A stretch of DNA of 64,000 nt from a bacterium (GTDB lineage: Bacteria; Gemmatimonadota; Glassbacteria; GWA2-58-10), in contig JAJFUG010000039.1 of NCBI GenBank assembly GCA_021372515.1, positions 1 to 64,000 on the forward strand. Reading direction: 5' to 3'. The notes beneath the pieces were generated by a model. That model searched no databases. It worked only from the letters and a program-made list of their open reading frames with translations, and was not told the origin of the DNA. A program made the position numbers and the translations under genes. Positions 25,522-34,898 of this stretch are shown here, piece after piece. Position 1 is the stretch's first letter. The number at the start of each line of letters is the position of its first letter.

Positions 25522-26964
25522 ATGGACATATTGACTCTGGATTGCGGAACCACCCGGATAAAGGCCGGTCTTTTCGAGATCCCGGACAAAAGCCAACTGG
25601 CCGAGTCCGGTGCGGCCGCGCCGATCAAGGCGCCCCTGCGCCTGTGGGTCGACAAGTCGCGGACCCCGGAGGAGGAGCAGGAGGGCATTGTCACCAATTT
25701 CGACCGCAGCACCCTGGATGTCGATTCTTACCTGTCAAGGGTGCAGGATCTTATCAAGCGGATCGTGGAGGAGCTTGCCGGCGAGGGCGTGCGGATCGAA
25801 TGCCTGTGCGTGACCGCCTGCTGCCCGGCCCTGGTGGCCCTGGACAGCCACATGCGGCCGCTGTACCCGGCCCTGACCCACCTTTTCCGGGGCAGCCAGG
25901 TGCAGGCCAAGGAGCTGACCGAGAAAATCGGCCGGGAGCGCTGGCTGGCCACCGCGGGCAACCTCCCCGCCCCGGGTGGCATCTCGCTGACCGCCCTGCA
26001 GTGGCTGGCCGCCAACCGTCCCCGCGTGGCGGCCGAGGCCGCCCACTGGGTGCATCTTCACGCCCTGATCCTCTACAGCCTGACCGGCAACCTGGTGACC
26101 GACCCGACCCAGGCCTCCTACACCGGCCTGTACGATGTGCCGAACGCCGGCGGCTGGCTGGATGAAAGCTGGCTGGAGCAATTCGGCATCAGTCGCGAGC
26201 AGTTGCCCGAGGTCCGTCCCTCCGACTCTTTCGCCGGGCGGCTCACGGTCGAGGCCGCGTCCGTGACCGGCCTGTGCGAGGGTATCCCGGTCGTGACCGG
26301 CGGGGCGGATGTCCCCACGGCCCTGACCGCGGCCGAGGAACTGCTTCCCGACTCGGCGCTCAACATGAGCGGCACCACCGAGATCGTGGCCGCCAGTTGC
26401 CAGGGGTTTCCCACGCCGGGAGGCGGTTTTCTGCTGCGGCCGCACATGGCGGCGGGACGCTGGGCCGTGGCCAAGATCAGCCCTATCGGGGGGCAGACCC
26501 TGATCTGGTTCTACGACCGGTTCTGCCGGGACATGTCGCCGGGACGGTTCTGGGACTGGGTGCTGCGGCTGGATGTGGAGGTGGAGCGCATGGTGGAGGA
26601 CCAGATGGTGGCTGAGGAGCCGGGCGAGGTGGTGGAGTTCGCCCCGTTCCTGTTCGGCTCCCGGCATGATCTGTCGCCGCTGCGGGCCTCGTTCACCGGC
26701 CTGACCGCGGACACCACGCGCGAGGACATGCTCTGCGCGGTGTTGGCCTCTTACAGAAAATGGCTGCACGACGCCTCGCAGGAGGTGGCGGCTGTGGTGG
26801 GACGGCCCCTGTACCGGGTAGTCACCTCGGGCGGCTACGATATCAGCTCCTTGGGGTTCCACCGGCGGGCGGCGTTCAACCGCTCTTCTCTCACCCCCAT
26901 CGAGGCCGCGGTGCTGCGCGGGGCGGCTATCCTGGCCGCCCGGGCCCTGGAAAAGGAAAGCTGA
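25522..26964 (+). CDS. FGGY-family carbohydrate kinase
   Basis: A 480-residue sugar kinase of the FGGY family (xylulose, glycerol, gluconate and related kinases). N-terminal phosphate-1 motif DCGTTRIKAGLFEI (7-20), central TGGADVPTAL and NMSGTTEIV (phosphate-2/adenosine region), and C-terminal SGGYDISSLGFH. The substrate cannot be told from sequence by eye. GAAGCGGATT precedes the ATG. It lies 209 bp after the acetyl-esterase gene; the two may serve the same sugar pathway. Convergent with an acetamidase gene 10 bp on. Confidence 0.82.
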   Translation: MDILTLDCGTTRIKAGLFEIPDKSQLAESGAAAPIKAPLRLWVDKSRTPEEEQEGIVTNFDRSTLDVDSYLSRVQDLIKRIVEELAGEGVRIECLCVTACCPALVALDSHMRPLYPALTHLFRGSQVQAKELTEKIGRERWLATAGNLPAPGGISLTALQWLAANRPRVAAEAAHWVHLHALILYSLTGNLVTDPTQASYTGLYDVPNAGGWLDESWLEQFGISREQLPEVRPSDSFAGRLTVEAASVTGLCEGIPVVTGGADVPTALTAAEELLPDSALNMSGTTEIVAASCQGFPTPGGGFLLRPHMAAGRWAVAKISPIGGQTLIWFYDRFCRDMSPGRFWDWVLRLDVEVERMVEDQMVAEEPGEVVEFAPFLFGSRHDLSPLRASFTGLTADTTREDMLCAVLASYRKWLHDASQEVAAVVGRPLYRVVTSGGYDISSLGFHRRAAFNRSSLTPIEAAVLRGAAILAARALEKES

Positions 26965-26974
26965 CCGCTCCGGC

Positions 26975-27955
26975 TCAGACCCCGAAGACCCAGGACGGCA
27001 GCTCCATGCGCGCGCCCTTGGCCGGGTCAACGATCTGGGTTATTTTCAGCTCGCCCAGCACGTTGACCAGTTGACGGGCCACTTCCTCCTCCCGGCCAGT
27101 GACCTGGCGCAACAGGGCCACCATGTCATCCGTGGCCTGCCAGGCCGCCTCGTTAAGGTCGACATGCGCCCCCAGGGTGGCCACCATCTCCTGGCGCAGG
27201 ATCACCGGCCGCTCGGAAAGCCGTTGCGGCAGCTTGCGGAAACGGCAGAGCGTGCGGGTGTCGGTCTCGATGCCCTGGCCGCGGATTTCGCCGTCCCCCT
27301 GCGCCGCGTGCCCGTCCCCTACCCCCAGCAGCGCCCCCTCAACCTGCGCGTTCAGCACCAGGGTGCTCCCGGCGCGCACCTCACGGCAGTCCATGTTGCC
27401 GCCGCAGTCGCCCGGCGTGGCGGTGTCCATTTCGCCCGCGGCCGGGGCCACGCCCACCACGCCCAGCATGGGCCAGAGCGGAAGGTGCAGGCCAGGCTCC
27501 AGCACCAGGTAGCCGCCCTGGATTTCGTAGACCTTGCCCCCGCTGTAGCCCCAGTCGCCCACCCGGAGGTCCAGGATGTCCATGGCCAGCGCGTCGCCCG
27601 GTCCGATGCCCTCAATGAACACGGGCCCGGTGGCCGGATTGGTCTTGTCCCCGGGCTGGGACTTGAGAAACTGCCCCTCCCGGGTGACCAGGCCCGGCAT
27701 GCCGTGGCTGGCCTCGATCAGCACAAGCTCTCCCAGGGCCACGCGGTAGGCCGGCGTGAGTCCCGCCTTGAACACGGTGAAACTGTTGTCCTGGCCCAAC
27801 ACGCGCACACCGCTCAGGTTGTCGCCGGCAAAGGTGCGGGCCTGGCCCAGGCCGGAGAAAACGCCGCCTGAGGCTTGCTGCCCGGCTGTCAGGGCCAGCG
27901 AGGGCAGCACGGCGGCACCAAAACCGAAGCAGCCGAAAAATGTGGCACGGTCCAT
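26975..27955 (-). CDS. Acetamidase/formamidase-family protein
   Basis: A 326-residue protein of the FmdA/AmdA family, which hydrolyses formamide or acetamide to ammonia and the acid. Family features: GPVFIEGIGPGDALAMDILD, the metal-site region GDCGGNMDCREVRAGS, and GVGDGHAAQGDGEI. It begins with a possible signal peptide (about 1-25), suggesting export, which is less common for the family. GGGGGAGG lies upstream of the ATG. It stands in the same direction as the large DUF5107 gene, 63 bp away. The substrate is uncertain. Confidence 0.85.
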   Translation of the reverse strand: MDRATFFGCFGFGAAVLPSLALTAGQQASGGVFSGLGQARTFAGDNLSGVRVLGQDNSFTVFKAGLTPAYRVALGELVLIEASHGMPGLVTREGQFLKSQPGDKTNPATGPVFIEGIGPGDALAMDILDLRVGDWGYSGGKVYEIQGGYLVLEPGLHLPLWPMLGVVGVAPAAGEMDTATPGDCGGNMDCREVRAGSTLVLNAQVEGALLGVGDGHAAQGDGEIRGQGIETDTRTLCRFRKLPQRLSERPVILRQEMVATLGAHVDLNEAAWQATDDMVALLRQVTGREEEVARQLVNVLGELKITQIVDPAKGARMELPSWVFGV

Positions 27956-28018
27956 TGCATACCTCCCCCGGTCATGAATGAGACATAGCTGTTGGTTCCC
28001 GTTTCCACCGGGAACGCT

Positions 28019-31000
28019 TCAATTGCCTTTCAGCGGGTCGATCACATCGCCGCGCAGCTCCAGGCGTGGGCCGAGCAGGGTCGGGTCGATGGCGATGGCC
28101 TTGTCGAACATTTCATGCGCCTGGGAAGCCCGGCCCTCGCTCTTCAGGGCCAGGCCCACCAGATAGTGCGCCTCGGCCTGGAAATAGCGGTTCTTCTTGT
28201 CCAGCTCGCCGGCGGCGAAAGTCTGCATCGAGCCGAGCAGACGGTCGGCGTCATCTTTCTGCCCCAGTTCGCGCAGGGCCGGGATTATGAAAAAATTCTC
28301 GCTGTTGTAGCTGTCGCGGTCGCCCTTGAGCGATTCCCAGCCGGAAACAGCCTTCCTGTACTCTTCCTGCGCCTGGGCGCTCTGACCCAGAGCGGCCAGG
28401 GTGCGGCCAAGGTAATAGTGCACCCGCGGGGCGTTCTGGTACTGGAAATCATCCGCCCCCAGCGAGCTGGGCGGGTAGAGCGCCCGCTCGAACTCGGACT
28501 TCGCGGCGGCGTAGCCGCCCCGCTGGAACGCCTGGGCGCCCACGGCGTAGCGCAGGAAACGGTACTTGTCGCGCAGGCTGTAGTCACGGTGGCGCTGCTC
28601 GAACACGTGGTGCTGGATCAGGCTGTCGGCGACCGAGTAATGCCCGGCCACCAGGTGCGCGGTGAGAAGCCCCTCCACCAGGTAATCATCCTCCGGTGAG
28701 CGCTGGATCGCCCGTTCGAGCAGGGCGAGCTGACGGTCGAAGGCGCCCTCGCGCGAGTAGAGCAGGCTCAGGTCGGCGAAGGTGCGGGTATGCTCGGGGT
28801 TCAGGCGGATCGCGGCCTCGAGCTGCCCGGCGGCGGCCTCCATCCCGCGGCCCTGCTCGGCCAGGGCCAGGCCCAGGCTGCGCCGCAGGCTGAAATCATC
28901 CGGGGCCAGTTCCACCGCGGCCTGCCACTGGGCTATCGCCTCATCCGGACAGCGCAGGAAATACTGCAGGCAGCCTAACAGGTAGCGCGCTGTCACGTCC
29001 GAGGGGTTGTACACGATCGCCTCGGCCAGGGCCTCGCGGCTTTCGCGGCGGAACGGGAATCGGTCTACATTGCCGCGGCTTTCACTCCCCTTGCGGCAGG
29101 CGTCCCCGGCCTCGGAGTCCCGCCCCAGACGGCGCAGGCAGAGGGCCTTAGTGTACCAGAATATGGCCGGGGCGCCGTAGGGGTCGTGGTTGACGCGCTC
29201 GGTGATCTCCAGCACCGCCAGGGCCTCGCTCCAGCGGTAGAGGTCGCGGTAGACCGAGGCCAGCTCCAGCGATTCCTGGCTCTGGCCGCCCAGCAGCGAG
29301 TCCAGGGCGGCGCGGTCCGCCTGCTCCCCGCCCAGGAAAGCCCGCTCGGCCAGGGCCCAGCGGTCGGTGGGGTCGAGGCGGAGTGCGTCGTCGAGCTGCT
29401 CCCGGGCCTGGTCGTTCAGTCCGCTCAGACGGCAGGTCAGGGCCAGCAGGTCGCGGGCGTAGAGGTGTGTGCCGTTGGCGGCGACAGCCTGTTCCAGGTG
29501 CGCGCGTGCCTCATCCAGCCCGCCCCGGCGGAAAGCGATCTGGCCCAGGCTGTACTCGCGCTGGGCGTACAGCCCGGCCGTGGGCGGGATGAAATAGAGG
29601 TTGCGCTCGGCCTTGGCGCTGTCGGCCGCGGCGAGCTGGGCCCGGGACAGATAGTAGTAGGCCTCCTGGTTGTAGGGATCGCGGTCCACCACCGCGCTCA
29701 AGTGCACCACCGCGCTGTCCAGATTCTCCTGGTCCAGGTGCCAGAGCCCCAGGCCCAGGTGCGCCCGCGAGTAGCCGGGGTCGCGCTCCAGGGCCGCGCG
29801 CAACAGCGCGGCGCCGGTCTCGGCGTGCATCTCCTCGATCCGGGTCTCGGCCTCCAGGACCAGTTCCTCCGCGCTCATCTGATCCGGGGTCTTGCGTGTC
29901 TTCTCCAACTGGCTGGTAAATGGCGTGTACTCACAGTGGCCGGGGTCACGGTCCGGGCGGCGGTAGTCCAGCACCACGGCGCCGTCGCCGCCGGTCACCC
30001 GCACGCGCATCCCGCACAGGGCGGCGCTGTCCGCGGCCAGATTTTTCAGCTCCTTGACGAACGGCTTACCCGGGGCCAGGTCGGCCGGGCCCTCGAACAG
30101 GACACGCTCACCGCCCGCTCCGGCCACGCTCAGGCTGACCCGCGCGCCCGCGAGCACCCGGTTGGGCGACAGCCCCAGCCGCACCGAGGATTTCCTGCCT
30201 TTCGGGTCGGCGCTCACTGTCAGGTTCAGCGCCAGGTCGGCCGTGGTGGTGGTGAGCCCCCCGATCCCGGCCACCGGGAACCAGCATTCGGTCCAGCCCT
30301 CGTGGGTGTGGGGCGCCAGCCACTCGTAATGGCCGTCCCATACGTTGCGCCCGCTCTGTATCTCGATATAGGGGCCGGCCTTGTCCGTGTAGCCGTGCTC
30401 GATGGACTCGGCGCGGCGGCTGTTACCCCAGGTCCAGGTTTTCATGCCCTGGGTGATCCGGCGGTCGGCATAGCGGAACGTACCGTAGTCCAGGTTATAG
30501 TCGTAAGCCCCCAGGAAATTGTCGTAGATGTCGATGCCGAACACGCCCAGCATGTGCTTGTTGTTCTTGAACCAGGAGTAGTCCACCCCGTTGTAGTAGG
30601 GCCAGTCGGCTACCTCGCTGGTGGTGTGGCCGATGGTGCGGCCCATCGGGTAGACGAAGCGCGTATTCTGCGTGGCCGGCACCCCGGCGTTGACCCAGAG
30701 CATGTAGGGCTGACGGTCGTCGCGGCAGTTGTAGAGGCCCACGGTGAGCTGCAGGGCCGCAAGGCCCGGACTCAGGGTGAGGATATAGTCCAGCTTCATC
30801 CTGAAATAGGGGTCCATCGAGCTGAGGACCAGCGACGCGCTGCCGTCCGGGTTGCCCCGCACCCGGCTGAACCAGTACGGCTCGCCGTCCACGGTGAGCA
30901 TGTGGTGGTCGTGCGGCCCGGTGATCTCGATGTCCCCCACCGGCCAGGCATGCTTGGGATTTACCCCCGAGAACTTGAGCACGTCGTTGCGGTAGAACAC

Positions 31001-31354
31001 CTCGCGGCCGTGCACCTTGTCGTAGAGCGAGTAGACCCGCCCGCCGAAATCCGGGACCACGGTCAGCCGCAGGTACTCGTTCTCCAGGAAAACGGCGTCG
31101 TACTTGCGCGGCGCGGGAGTCTCGCTCTTGTAGGGCCGCATGAAAGGCGGCAGAGGGTATTCGCCCTCCAGGGTGGAGTTGGCAAACAGGGTCGGCTCCA
31201 GCTCGCGGCCCGAGAACTCGTAGCTCGCCAGCTCCACCTGTCCCCGGTAGACCTTGACCGCCCCAGCGGGTGGCGCCTGGGCCGCAGCCGCACCAACTCC
31301 CACCAGTATCGTCAGCCCGATCAATATGTTGACAACGCGCCTCGACCGTATCAC
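28019..31354 (-). CDS. Exported DUF5107 and TPR-repeat protein (1111 residues)
   Basis: A large exported protein starting at GTG 31354 (GGAGATAAG upstream) with a signal peptide (1-26). The N-terminal half (about 55-360) matches DUF5107, a beta-sandwich domain like galactose-mutarotase folds found beside glycoside-active enzymes (LRLTVVPDFGGRVYSLYDK). The C-terminal half (about 500-1100) is a long run of TPR helices with recurring A-x-x-x-L-G-x-x-x-x-x-x-G pattern. Such DUF5107-TPR fusions occur in Bacteroidota and related phyla and may act in sugar recognition or transport, but no reaction is established. It may be cotranscribed with the acetamidase gene. Confidence 0.8.
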   Translation of the reverse strand: MIRSRRVVNILIGLTILVGVGAAAAQAPPAGAVKVYRGQVELASYEFSGRELEPTLFANSTLEGEYPLPPFMRPYKSETPAPRKYDAVFLENEYLRLTVVPDFGGRVYSLYDKVHGREVFYRNDVLKFSGVNPKHAWPVGDIEITGPHDHHMLTVDGEPYWFSRVRGNPDGSASLVLSSMDPYFRMKLDYILTLSPGLAALQLTVGLYNCRDDRQPYMLWVNAGVPATQNTRFVYPMGRTIGHTTSEVADWPYYNGVDYSWFKNNKHMLGVFGIDIYDNFLGAYDYNLDYGTFRYADRRITQGMKTWTWGNSRRAESIEHGYTDKAGPYIEIQSGRNVWDGHYEWLAPHTHEGWTECWFPVAGIGGLTTTTADLALNLTVSADPKGRKSSVRLGLSPNRVLAGARVSLSVAGAGGERVLFEGPADLAPGKPFVKELKNLAADSAALCGMRVRVTGGDGAVVLDYRRPDRDPGHCEYTPFTSQLEKTRKTPDQMSAEELVLEAETRIEEMHAETGAALLRAALERDPGYSRAHLGLGLWHLDQENLDSAVVHLSAVVDRDPYNQEAYYYLSRAQLAAADSAKAERNLYFIPPTAGLYAQREYSLGQIAFRRGGLDEARAHLEQAVAANGTHLYARDLLALTCRLSGLNDQAREQLDDALRLDPTDRWALAERAFLGGEQADRAALDSLLGGQSQESLELASVYRDLYRWSEALAVLEITERVNHDPYGAPAIFWYTKALCLRRLGRDSEAGDACRKGSESRGNVDRFPFRRESREALAEAIVYNPSDVTARYLLGCLQYFLRCPDEAIAQWQAAVELAPDDFSLRRSLGLALAEQGRGMEAAAGQLEAAIRLNPEHTRTFADLSLLYSREGAFDRQLALLERAIQRSPEDDYLVEGLLTAHLVAGHYSVADSLIQHHVFEQRHRDYSLRDKYRFLRYAVGAQAFQRGGYAAAKSEFERALYPPSSLGADDFQYQNAPRVHYYLGRTLAALGQSAQAQEEYRKAVSGWESLKGDRDSYNSENFFIIPALRELGQKDDADRLLGSMQTFAAGELDKKNRYFQAEAHYLVGLALKSEGRASQAHEMFDKAIAIDPTLLGPRLELRGDVIDPLKGN

Positions 31355-31481
31355 CTTATCTCCAGTGTTGTTATGTTTGCCGGACTGCTGAGGACAGGGA
31401 TTAATTCATCAGGGAAAACCAATCTACGGGCAAGGGACTTTCTTTTCAAGTTTCTTGGGACCGGATGCGCGGGGAGAGAAA

Positions 31482-32063
31482 ATGGCGCAGAGAGTGAGCC
31501 TGCTTAGCTTGGAGAATCCGCTGGGGCGTTTTATCCTGGCCGCCACCGGGCAGGGGCTGTGCCGGGTGCACCGGATCGCGGAGGGAGCGGAGGAGGAAGA
31601 AACACGCCTGCGGGTGCTCAAAGACCTGGAGCACCGTTTCGGCGAGGTCGAGATAATACCCGAAACGGCGGACCTGGACCCCGCGGCCCGTTACCTGGAG
31701 AGTTTCAGCCGCGACCCGCGCGCGGCCGGGCGCTACGGGGGCCGGCTGGACCCCGGCGGCACCGCGTTCCAGCGGCGGGTCTGGGATCTTCTGATCGAAA
31801 TACCGGCAGGCAAGACCCGCGGCTACGGCGAACTGGCCGCCCTGGCCGGCTCACCGGGCGGGGCGCGGGCCGCCGGGGCGGCCTGCGGGGCCAACCCACT
31901 GATAATAGTAATCCCCTGCCACCGCGCCATCGGCGCGGACCGCAGCCTGACCGGGTTTGGCGGCGGTCTGGAGCTCAAGCGCCGTCTGCTGGCAGCCGAG
32001 GGAGCACTCCCCGCGGAAACGCAACCCAGCCTGTCACCCCTGTTCGAGAATCCGGGCGCCTGA
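31482..32063 (+). CDS. Methylated-DNA-protein cysteine methyltransferase
   Basis: A 193-residue DNA repair protein that moves an alkyl group from O6-alkylguanine to its own cysteine. The active-site motif IPCHRAIGA is intact, with the helix-turn-helix segment GTAFQRRVWDLLIEIPAGKTRGYGELA before it, split by no insertion. The N-terminal domain is of the Ogt type, without an Ada metal-binding domain. The ATG 31482 has GGGGAGAG upstream; an in-frame GTG/ATG further upstream is not supported. Monocistronic, divergent from the DUF5107 gene. Confidence 0.92.
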   Translation: MAQRVSLLSLENPLGRFILAATGQGLCRVHRIAEGAEEEETRLRVLKDLEHRFGEVEIIPETADLDPAARYLESFSRDPRAAGRYGGRLDPGGTAFQRRVWDLLIEIPAGKTRGYGELAALAGSPGGARAAGAACGANPLIIVIPCHRAIGADRSLTGFGGGLELKRRLLAAEGALPAETQPSLSPLFENPGA

Positions 32064-32071
32064 GGCTGCCT

Positions 32072-32341
32072 TCAATCCTCCCGGGCGGCTGTGTCCCGGT
32101 CGGCTCGCGGTTTTCCCGGACCGCGCTGCCGGAGGGGTTCTGTCCCCAGCCCCGGCTCCTTTTCCACCATCGGCAGGCTGTCCGCGCGCACGACCAGCCG
32201 CGCCCCGAACCGACCGGCCACGATGCCGTGACGGCCTTCCTCGACCCAGCGGCGGAGGGTGGATTTGGAAACCGGCACCGGCATGCGCGCCACTGCCTCA
32301 CGGATGGTTATCCACTCCCGGTTGTCCCTGGCGAACCCCAT
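32072..32341 (-). CDS. Small helix-turn-helix (excisionase/MerR-like) DNA-binding protein
   Basis: An 89-residue protein. Residues about 9-45 (WITIREAVARMPVPVSKSTL then RRWVEEGRHGI) form a winged helix-turn-helix like those of excisionase-family and MerR-type proteins. The C-terminal third is Pro/Arg-rich and probably disordered. ATG 32341 was chosen because AGGAGGAG sits directly before it; an in-frame start 30 bp further upstream has none. It is convergent with the alkyl-transferase gene, 8 bp apart. Target unknown. Confidence 0.7.
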   Translation of the reverse strand: MGFARDNREWITIREAVARMPVPVSKSTLRRWVEEGRHGIVAGRFGARLVVRADSLPMVEKEPGLGTEPLRQRGPGKPRADRDTAARED

Positions 32342-32390
32342 GGCTCCTCCTGTGAAATTCTGAGACACCATCTGCTTCGAATGCGTTTAC

Positions 32391-32419
32391 TTGACTTTTC
32401 CGCCACAATGCTTTAAAGT
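32391..32419 (+). promoter_or_regulatory. Candidate sigma-70 promoter upstream of the double-HTH gene
   Basis: TTGACT (32391-32396), 17-bp spacer, TAAAGT (32414-32419). It begins an AT-rich stretch of about 150 bp (to 32570), unusual in this genome, which may be a long regulatory leader. Confidence 0.45.
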
Positions 32420-32571
32420 TGCTCAAGAACGTATTTTTTAACATTCCTGACAATTCGTGCGCAAGTAATGAATATGCAGCAGACTTATTATTTATTAATA
32501 AATTTCTTATTGGATTTTATCTTATAATATGGCGTTCGATTTGTCAATTATTTTAACACACTGGATACGCC

Positions 32572-33684
32572 ATGACACCACGCCCGAGACTTGCAGAACC
32601 TGTCCCCTCCCGCGGAGGGGAGATCGAACAGCGTTTCGCCTGGCTCCTGGACCGCATGCGCGACCGCTATCTGGCCGGTGGGTATGAGCTGGACGATGTC
32701 CACCTGGCCCAGATACTGGGCGTGCATCCCGGTGTGCTGCGCAAGGGGAAATTCTCCAGTGTCTCGCCCTCGCTGGCCCAGGCCGCGGCCGAGGCCTGGG
32801 ATGTCGACCTGAACTGGCTTCTGCTGGGGCGGGGCCGCGAACCCTCTGCGCAAGGGCCCCTTTCCGGCCTGGAGCAGATACCGCGCGAGACCCGCGTTGC
32901 CCGCGGGCGCTGGAGCGATGCCGAGGTGCGCCGTCTGATGCGCGAAAAGGGGCTGAGCCAGAAAGACCTGGCCGCGCGCCTGGGCATTCCGCAGGCCCGG
33001 GCCGGGGCCCTGGCCCGCGGCCAATTGCGCGACCCCGACCTGCGTGAAAGCCTGGCCGGAATACTCGGCGTCCCGGTGGAGCATCTGTTCCTGGTCACCG
33101 GGAATAACCCGCCCGAGGAAACGGCGCTCGAAACCGCTGACACCGGAGGGCTCTACAGCCTGAGCGCGGTGCGGGGCGCGCTGAGCCGCATCCTGGACGA
33201 GCACCTGGAGGCCGCACTCGGAAGCGGCGGCCGGACAGAACATACCCTCGAGTTTGTCCCGGACGGGATCAGCCTGGCCGTCCCGCCGCCCGCGCCCAGC
33301 CTGTCCGAGCTGGACCGTCTGCGCTACGAGCGCAACCGCGAGGTCCTGGAGCGTTGGAGCCGCAGCCGCGGGGCGTTCAGTGTGCCGGCGGAGGTGGCGG
33401 GACGGTTCTGCCGGGAGGTGTCGGGTTTCTACGAGGGCGGCCGCGTGGATGACGTGGGCCACATCCTGCGCGACTACATCAGCGAGGCGGACCAGGCCGG
33501 CGGTCAGGCCGGCAAAGCCGATCCGGCCCGGCTGCAGCTTCAGGACAACGTGCTGATAGTCGGAGGGACGCAGATTGAGGTGGATGACCCCGAGTTGCTG
33601 GCCCGTATCCCGGAATACCTCAACACGCGCACCGGCCGTCTGCGCCTCCTGGAATGGCTGCGCAGCAACGTGGGCGGCCGCTGA
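32572..33684 (+). CDS. Transcriptional regulator with two helix-turn-helix domains
   Basis: A 370-residue protein. Two lambda-repressor/Xre-like domains are visible: the first at about 18-85 (LDDVHLAQILGVHPGVLRKG; WDVDLNWLLLG), like phage CI-type N-terminal domains, and the second at about 112-165 (RRLMREKGLSQKDLAARLGI; LGVPVEHLFLV). The C-terminal half has charged helices (LSELDRLRYERNREVLERWS) and no protease or sensor domain I can name. It converges on a second CI-like gene, 5 bp apart. Regulatory role is likely; target unknown. Confidence 0.7.
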   Translation: MTPRPRLAEPVPSRGGEIEQRFAWLLDRMRDRYLAGGYELDDVHLAQILGVHPGVLRKGKFSSVSPSLAQAAAEAWDVDLNWLLLGRGREPSAQGPLSGLEQIPRETRVARGRWSDAEVRRLMREKGLSQKDLAARLGIPQARAGALARGQLRDPDLRESLAGILGVPVEHLFLVTGNNPPEETALETADTGGLYSLSAVRGALSRILDEHLEAALGSGGRTEHTLEFVPDGISLAVPPPAPSLSELDRLRYERNREVLERWSRSRGAFSVPAEVAGRFCREVSGFYEGGRVDDVGHILRDYISEADQAGGQAGKADPARLQLQDNVLIVGGTQIEVDDPELLARIPEYLNTRTGRLRLLEWLRSNVGGR

Positions 33685-33689
33685 ACGGC

Positions 33690-34202
33690 CTAACCTCGAC
33701 GGGAGTGCCGGTTGGAGGCCTCTTTCCGGATGAACTCCAGCAGGCGCTCGCGCAGCTTGCGGTCCCGCAGGGCCTCGGCCAGGAGCGAGGCCAGTTGCTC
33801 ATCCAGCGAGACCGGCTCCCCCTGGTTGTCCGTGGTGCGGCGGGTAGGGGTCCGGGCCGGAGCGCAACTGTGCAGGGCCGCCTCGGACTCGGCCAGAAGG
33901 ACAAGCAGACGGGCGGAGAAACGGTACAGGGTGTCGAGGCTGCCCCGGTCGATATGCTCCTGAAGCATGGGGATTTCTCCGCGCAGGATATACTCGGCGC
34001 GCACGCCGCTGCGCACCAGGGAGTCCAGCACCTCCGGCGCCAGGGATGGCTCCCGGCGGCGAAACGCTCCGCTCAGGCTGTCCGGAGCGAGCGCCAGCAT
34101 GGACTCAAGCTCCTCGGGGCTCTGGCAGTAAAAGTGCCGCATCACCTCGAGCACACGGTCGAGAATGTCGGGCCAGGGCCGTTTCGTCTCTGCCTTGGAC
34201 AT
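33690..34202 (-). CDS. CI-repressor-like helix-turn-helix protein
   Basis: A 170-residue protein. Residues about 8-75 (DILDRVLEVMRHFYCQSPEE; LDSLVRSGVRAEYILRGEIP) match the N-terminal domain of phage CI-type repressors, in which a short final strand follows 'V..EWIL.G'. The C-terminal half has helices (TLYRFSARLLVLLAESEAAL) and a basic tail. AAGGGGGATAAG precedes the ATG at 34202. Convergent with the double-HTH gene; both may descend from one phage-derived regulator family. No phage structural genes are nearby. Confidence 0.65.
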   Translation of the reverse strand: MSKAETKRPWPDILDRVLEVMRHFYCQSPEELESMLALAPDSLSGAFRRREPSLAPEVLDSLVRSGVRAEYILRGEIPMLQEHIDRGSLDTLYRFSARLLVLLAESEAALHSCAPARTPTRRTTDNQGEPVSLDEQLASLLAEALRDRKLRERLLEFIRKEASNRHSRRG

Positions 34203-34508
34203 GGCTTATCCCCCTTTGGTTGACGTGGCTCTATGGATTACCCAGGCGCGTGATCCGAGGCTGGACGGCGGCGTTCAGCATAGGCGCCGGGGCATTTGAC
34301 GGTCTTCCTCCAACTCGACCCAGACTGCCCGTATACGCGGGTCAGGCTCTGTTCCGATCTGTGATGTTCCTGAATTCATGCATACTGCGACCGGCATTGC
34401 CAAGGTTTCCCGGCCCGGCGTAATACCGTGCATTCTCATATTCAATCCCTAAATCCCGCCGTCGAAAACGACCTGCGGCGGCCGACAATTCGCACGGAGG
34501 TGGTCCGG
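34203..34508. other. 306-bp divergent intergenic region
   Basis: Spacer between the CI-like gene and the monohaem lipoprotein operon. I see no clear promoter match, hairpin or gene in it. Confidence 0.4.
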
Positions 34509-34898
34509 ATGCGTAGTGTCTGGCTCAGACTGATCCTGCCCTTGTTGGTCCTCGGTGTCGTATCCTGCGGGGATAAGGTCGATCCGCTCTCCGCTCCGCC
34601 CCCGGACAACGGCGGAGGAGGCCCGGTCGGTGTGGTAAGCTACGAAGCCGATATCAGGCCGGTTTTCGAGGCGCACTGCACGCTCTGCCACGCCGTGGAC
34701 AAGCAGGGGGATGCGCGCAACGGCGCGCCGGTGCAGGTCAATCTCGATTCCTACTCCGCTGCGGTCAGTGTGGCCCAGGCGGCCAACCTGCGGATACAGT
34801 CCGGCACCATGCCCCCCACTGGCGGGATACCACAGACCGAGCGCGCCCTGTTCCAGCAGTGGCTGGAGGAGGGAATGCCGGAAAAGGAGGCGCAATGA
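34509..34898 (+). CDS. Monohaem c-type cytochrome lipoprotein
   Basis: A 129-residue lipoprotein (signal ending VLGVVSC) with one CxxCH haem site (HCTLCHAVD) and, about 55 residues on, a Met in GTMPPTGG that fits the axial Met ligand of the small cytochrome c fold. The pattern 'V-x-x-x-F-x-x-x-C-x-x-CH' is that of the planctomycete-type/haem-lipoprotein cytochromes of FCB bacteria. GGAGGTGG precedes the ATG 34509. First gene of a four-gene redox operon; its stop overlaps the next start (ATGA). Confidence 0.82.
   Translation: MRSVWLRLILPLLVLGVVSCGDKVDPLSAPPPDNGGGGPVGVVSYEADIRPVFEAHCTLCHAVDKQGDARNGAPVQVNLDSYSAAVSVAQAANLRIQSGTMPPTGGIPQTERALFQQWLEEGMPEKEAQ

Noticed and set aside
29186-31507. 773-codon plus-strand frame opposite the DUF5107 gene
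   Set aside because: Translation is Val/Gly/Ala-rich without motifs; it is a frame shadow of the minus-strand gene.
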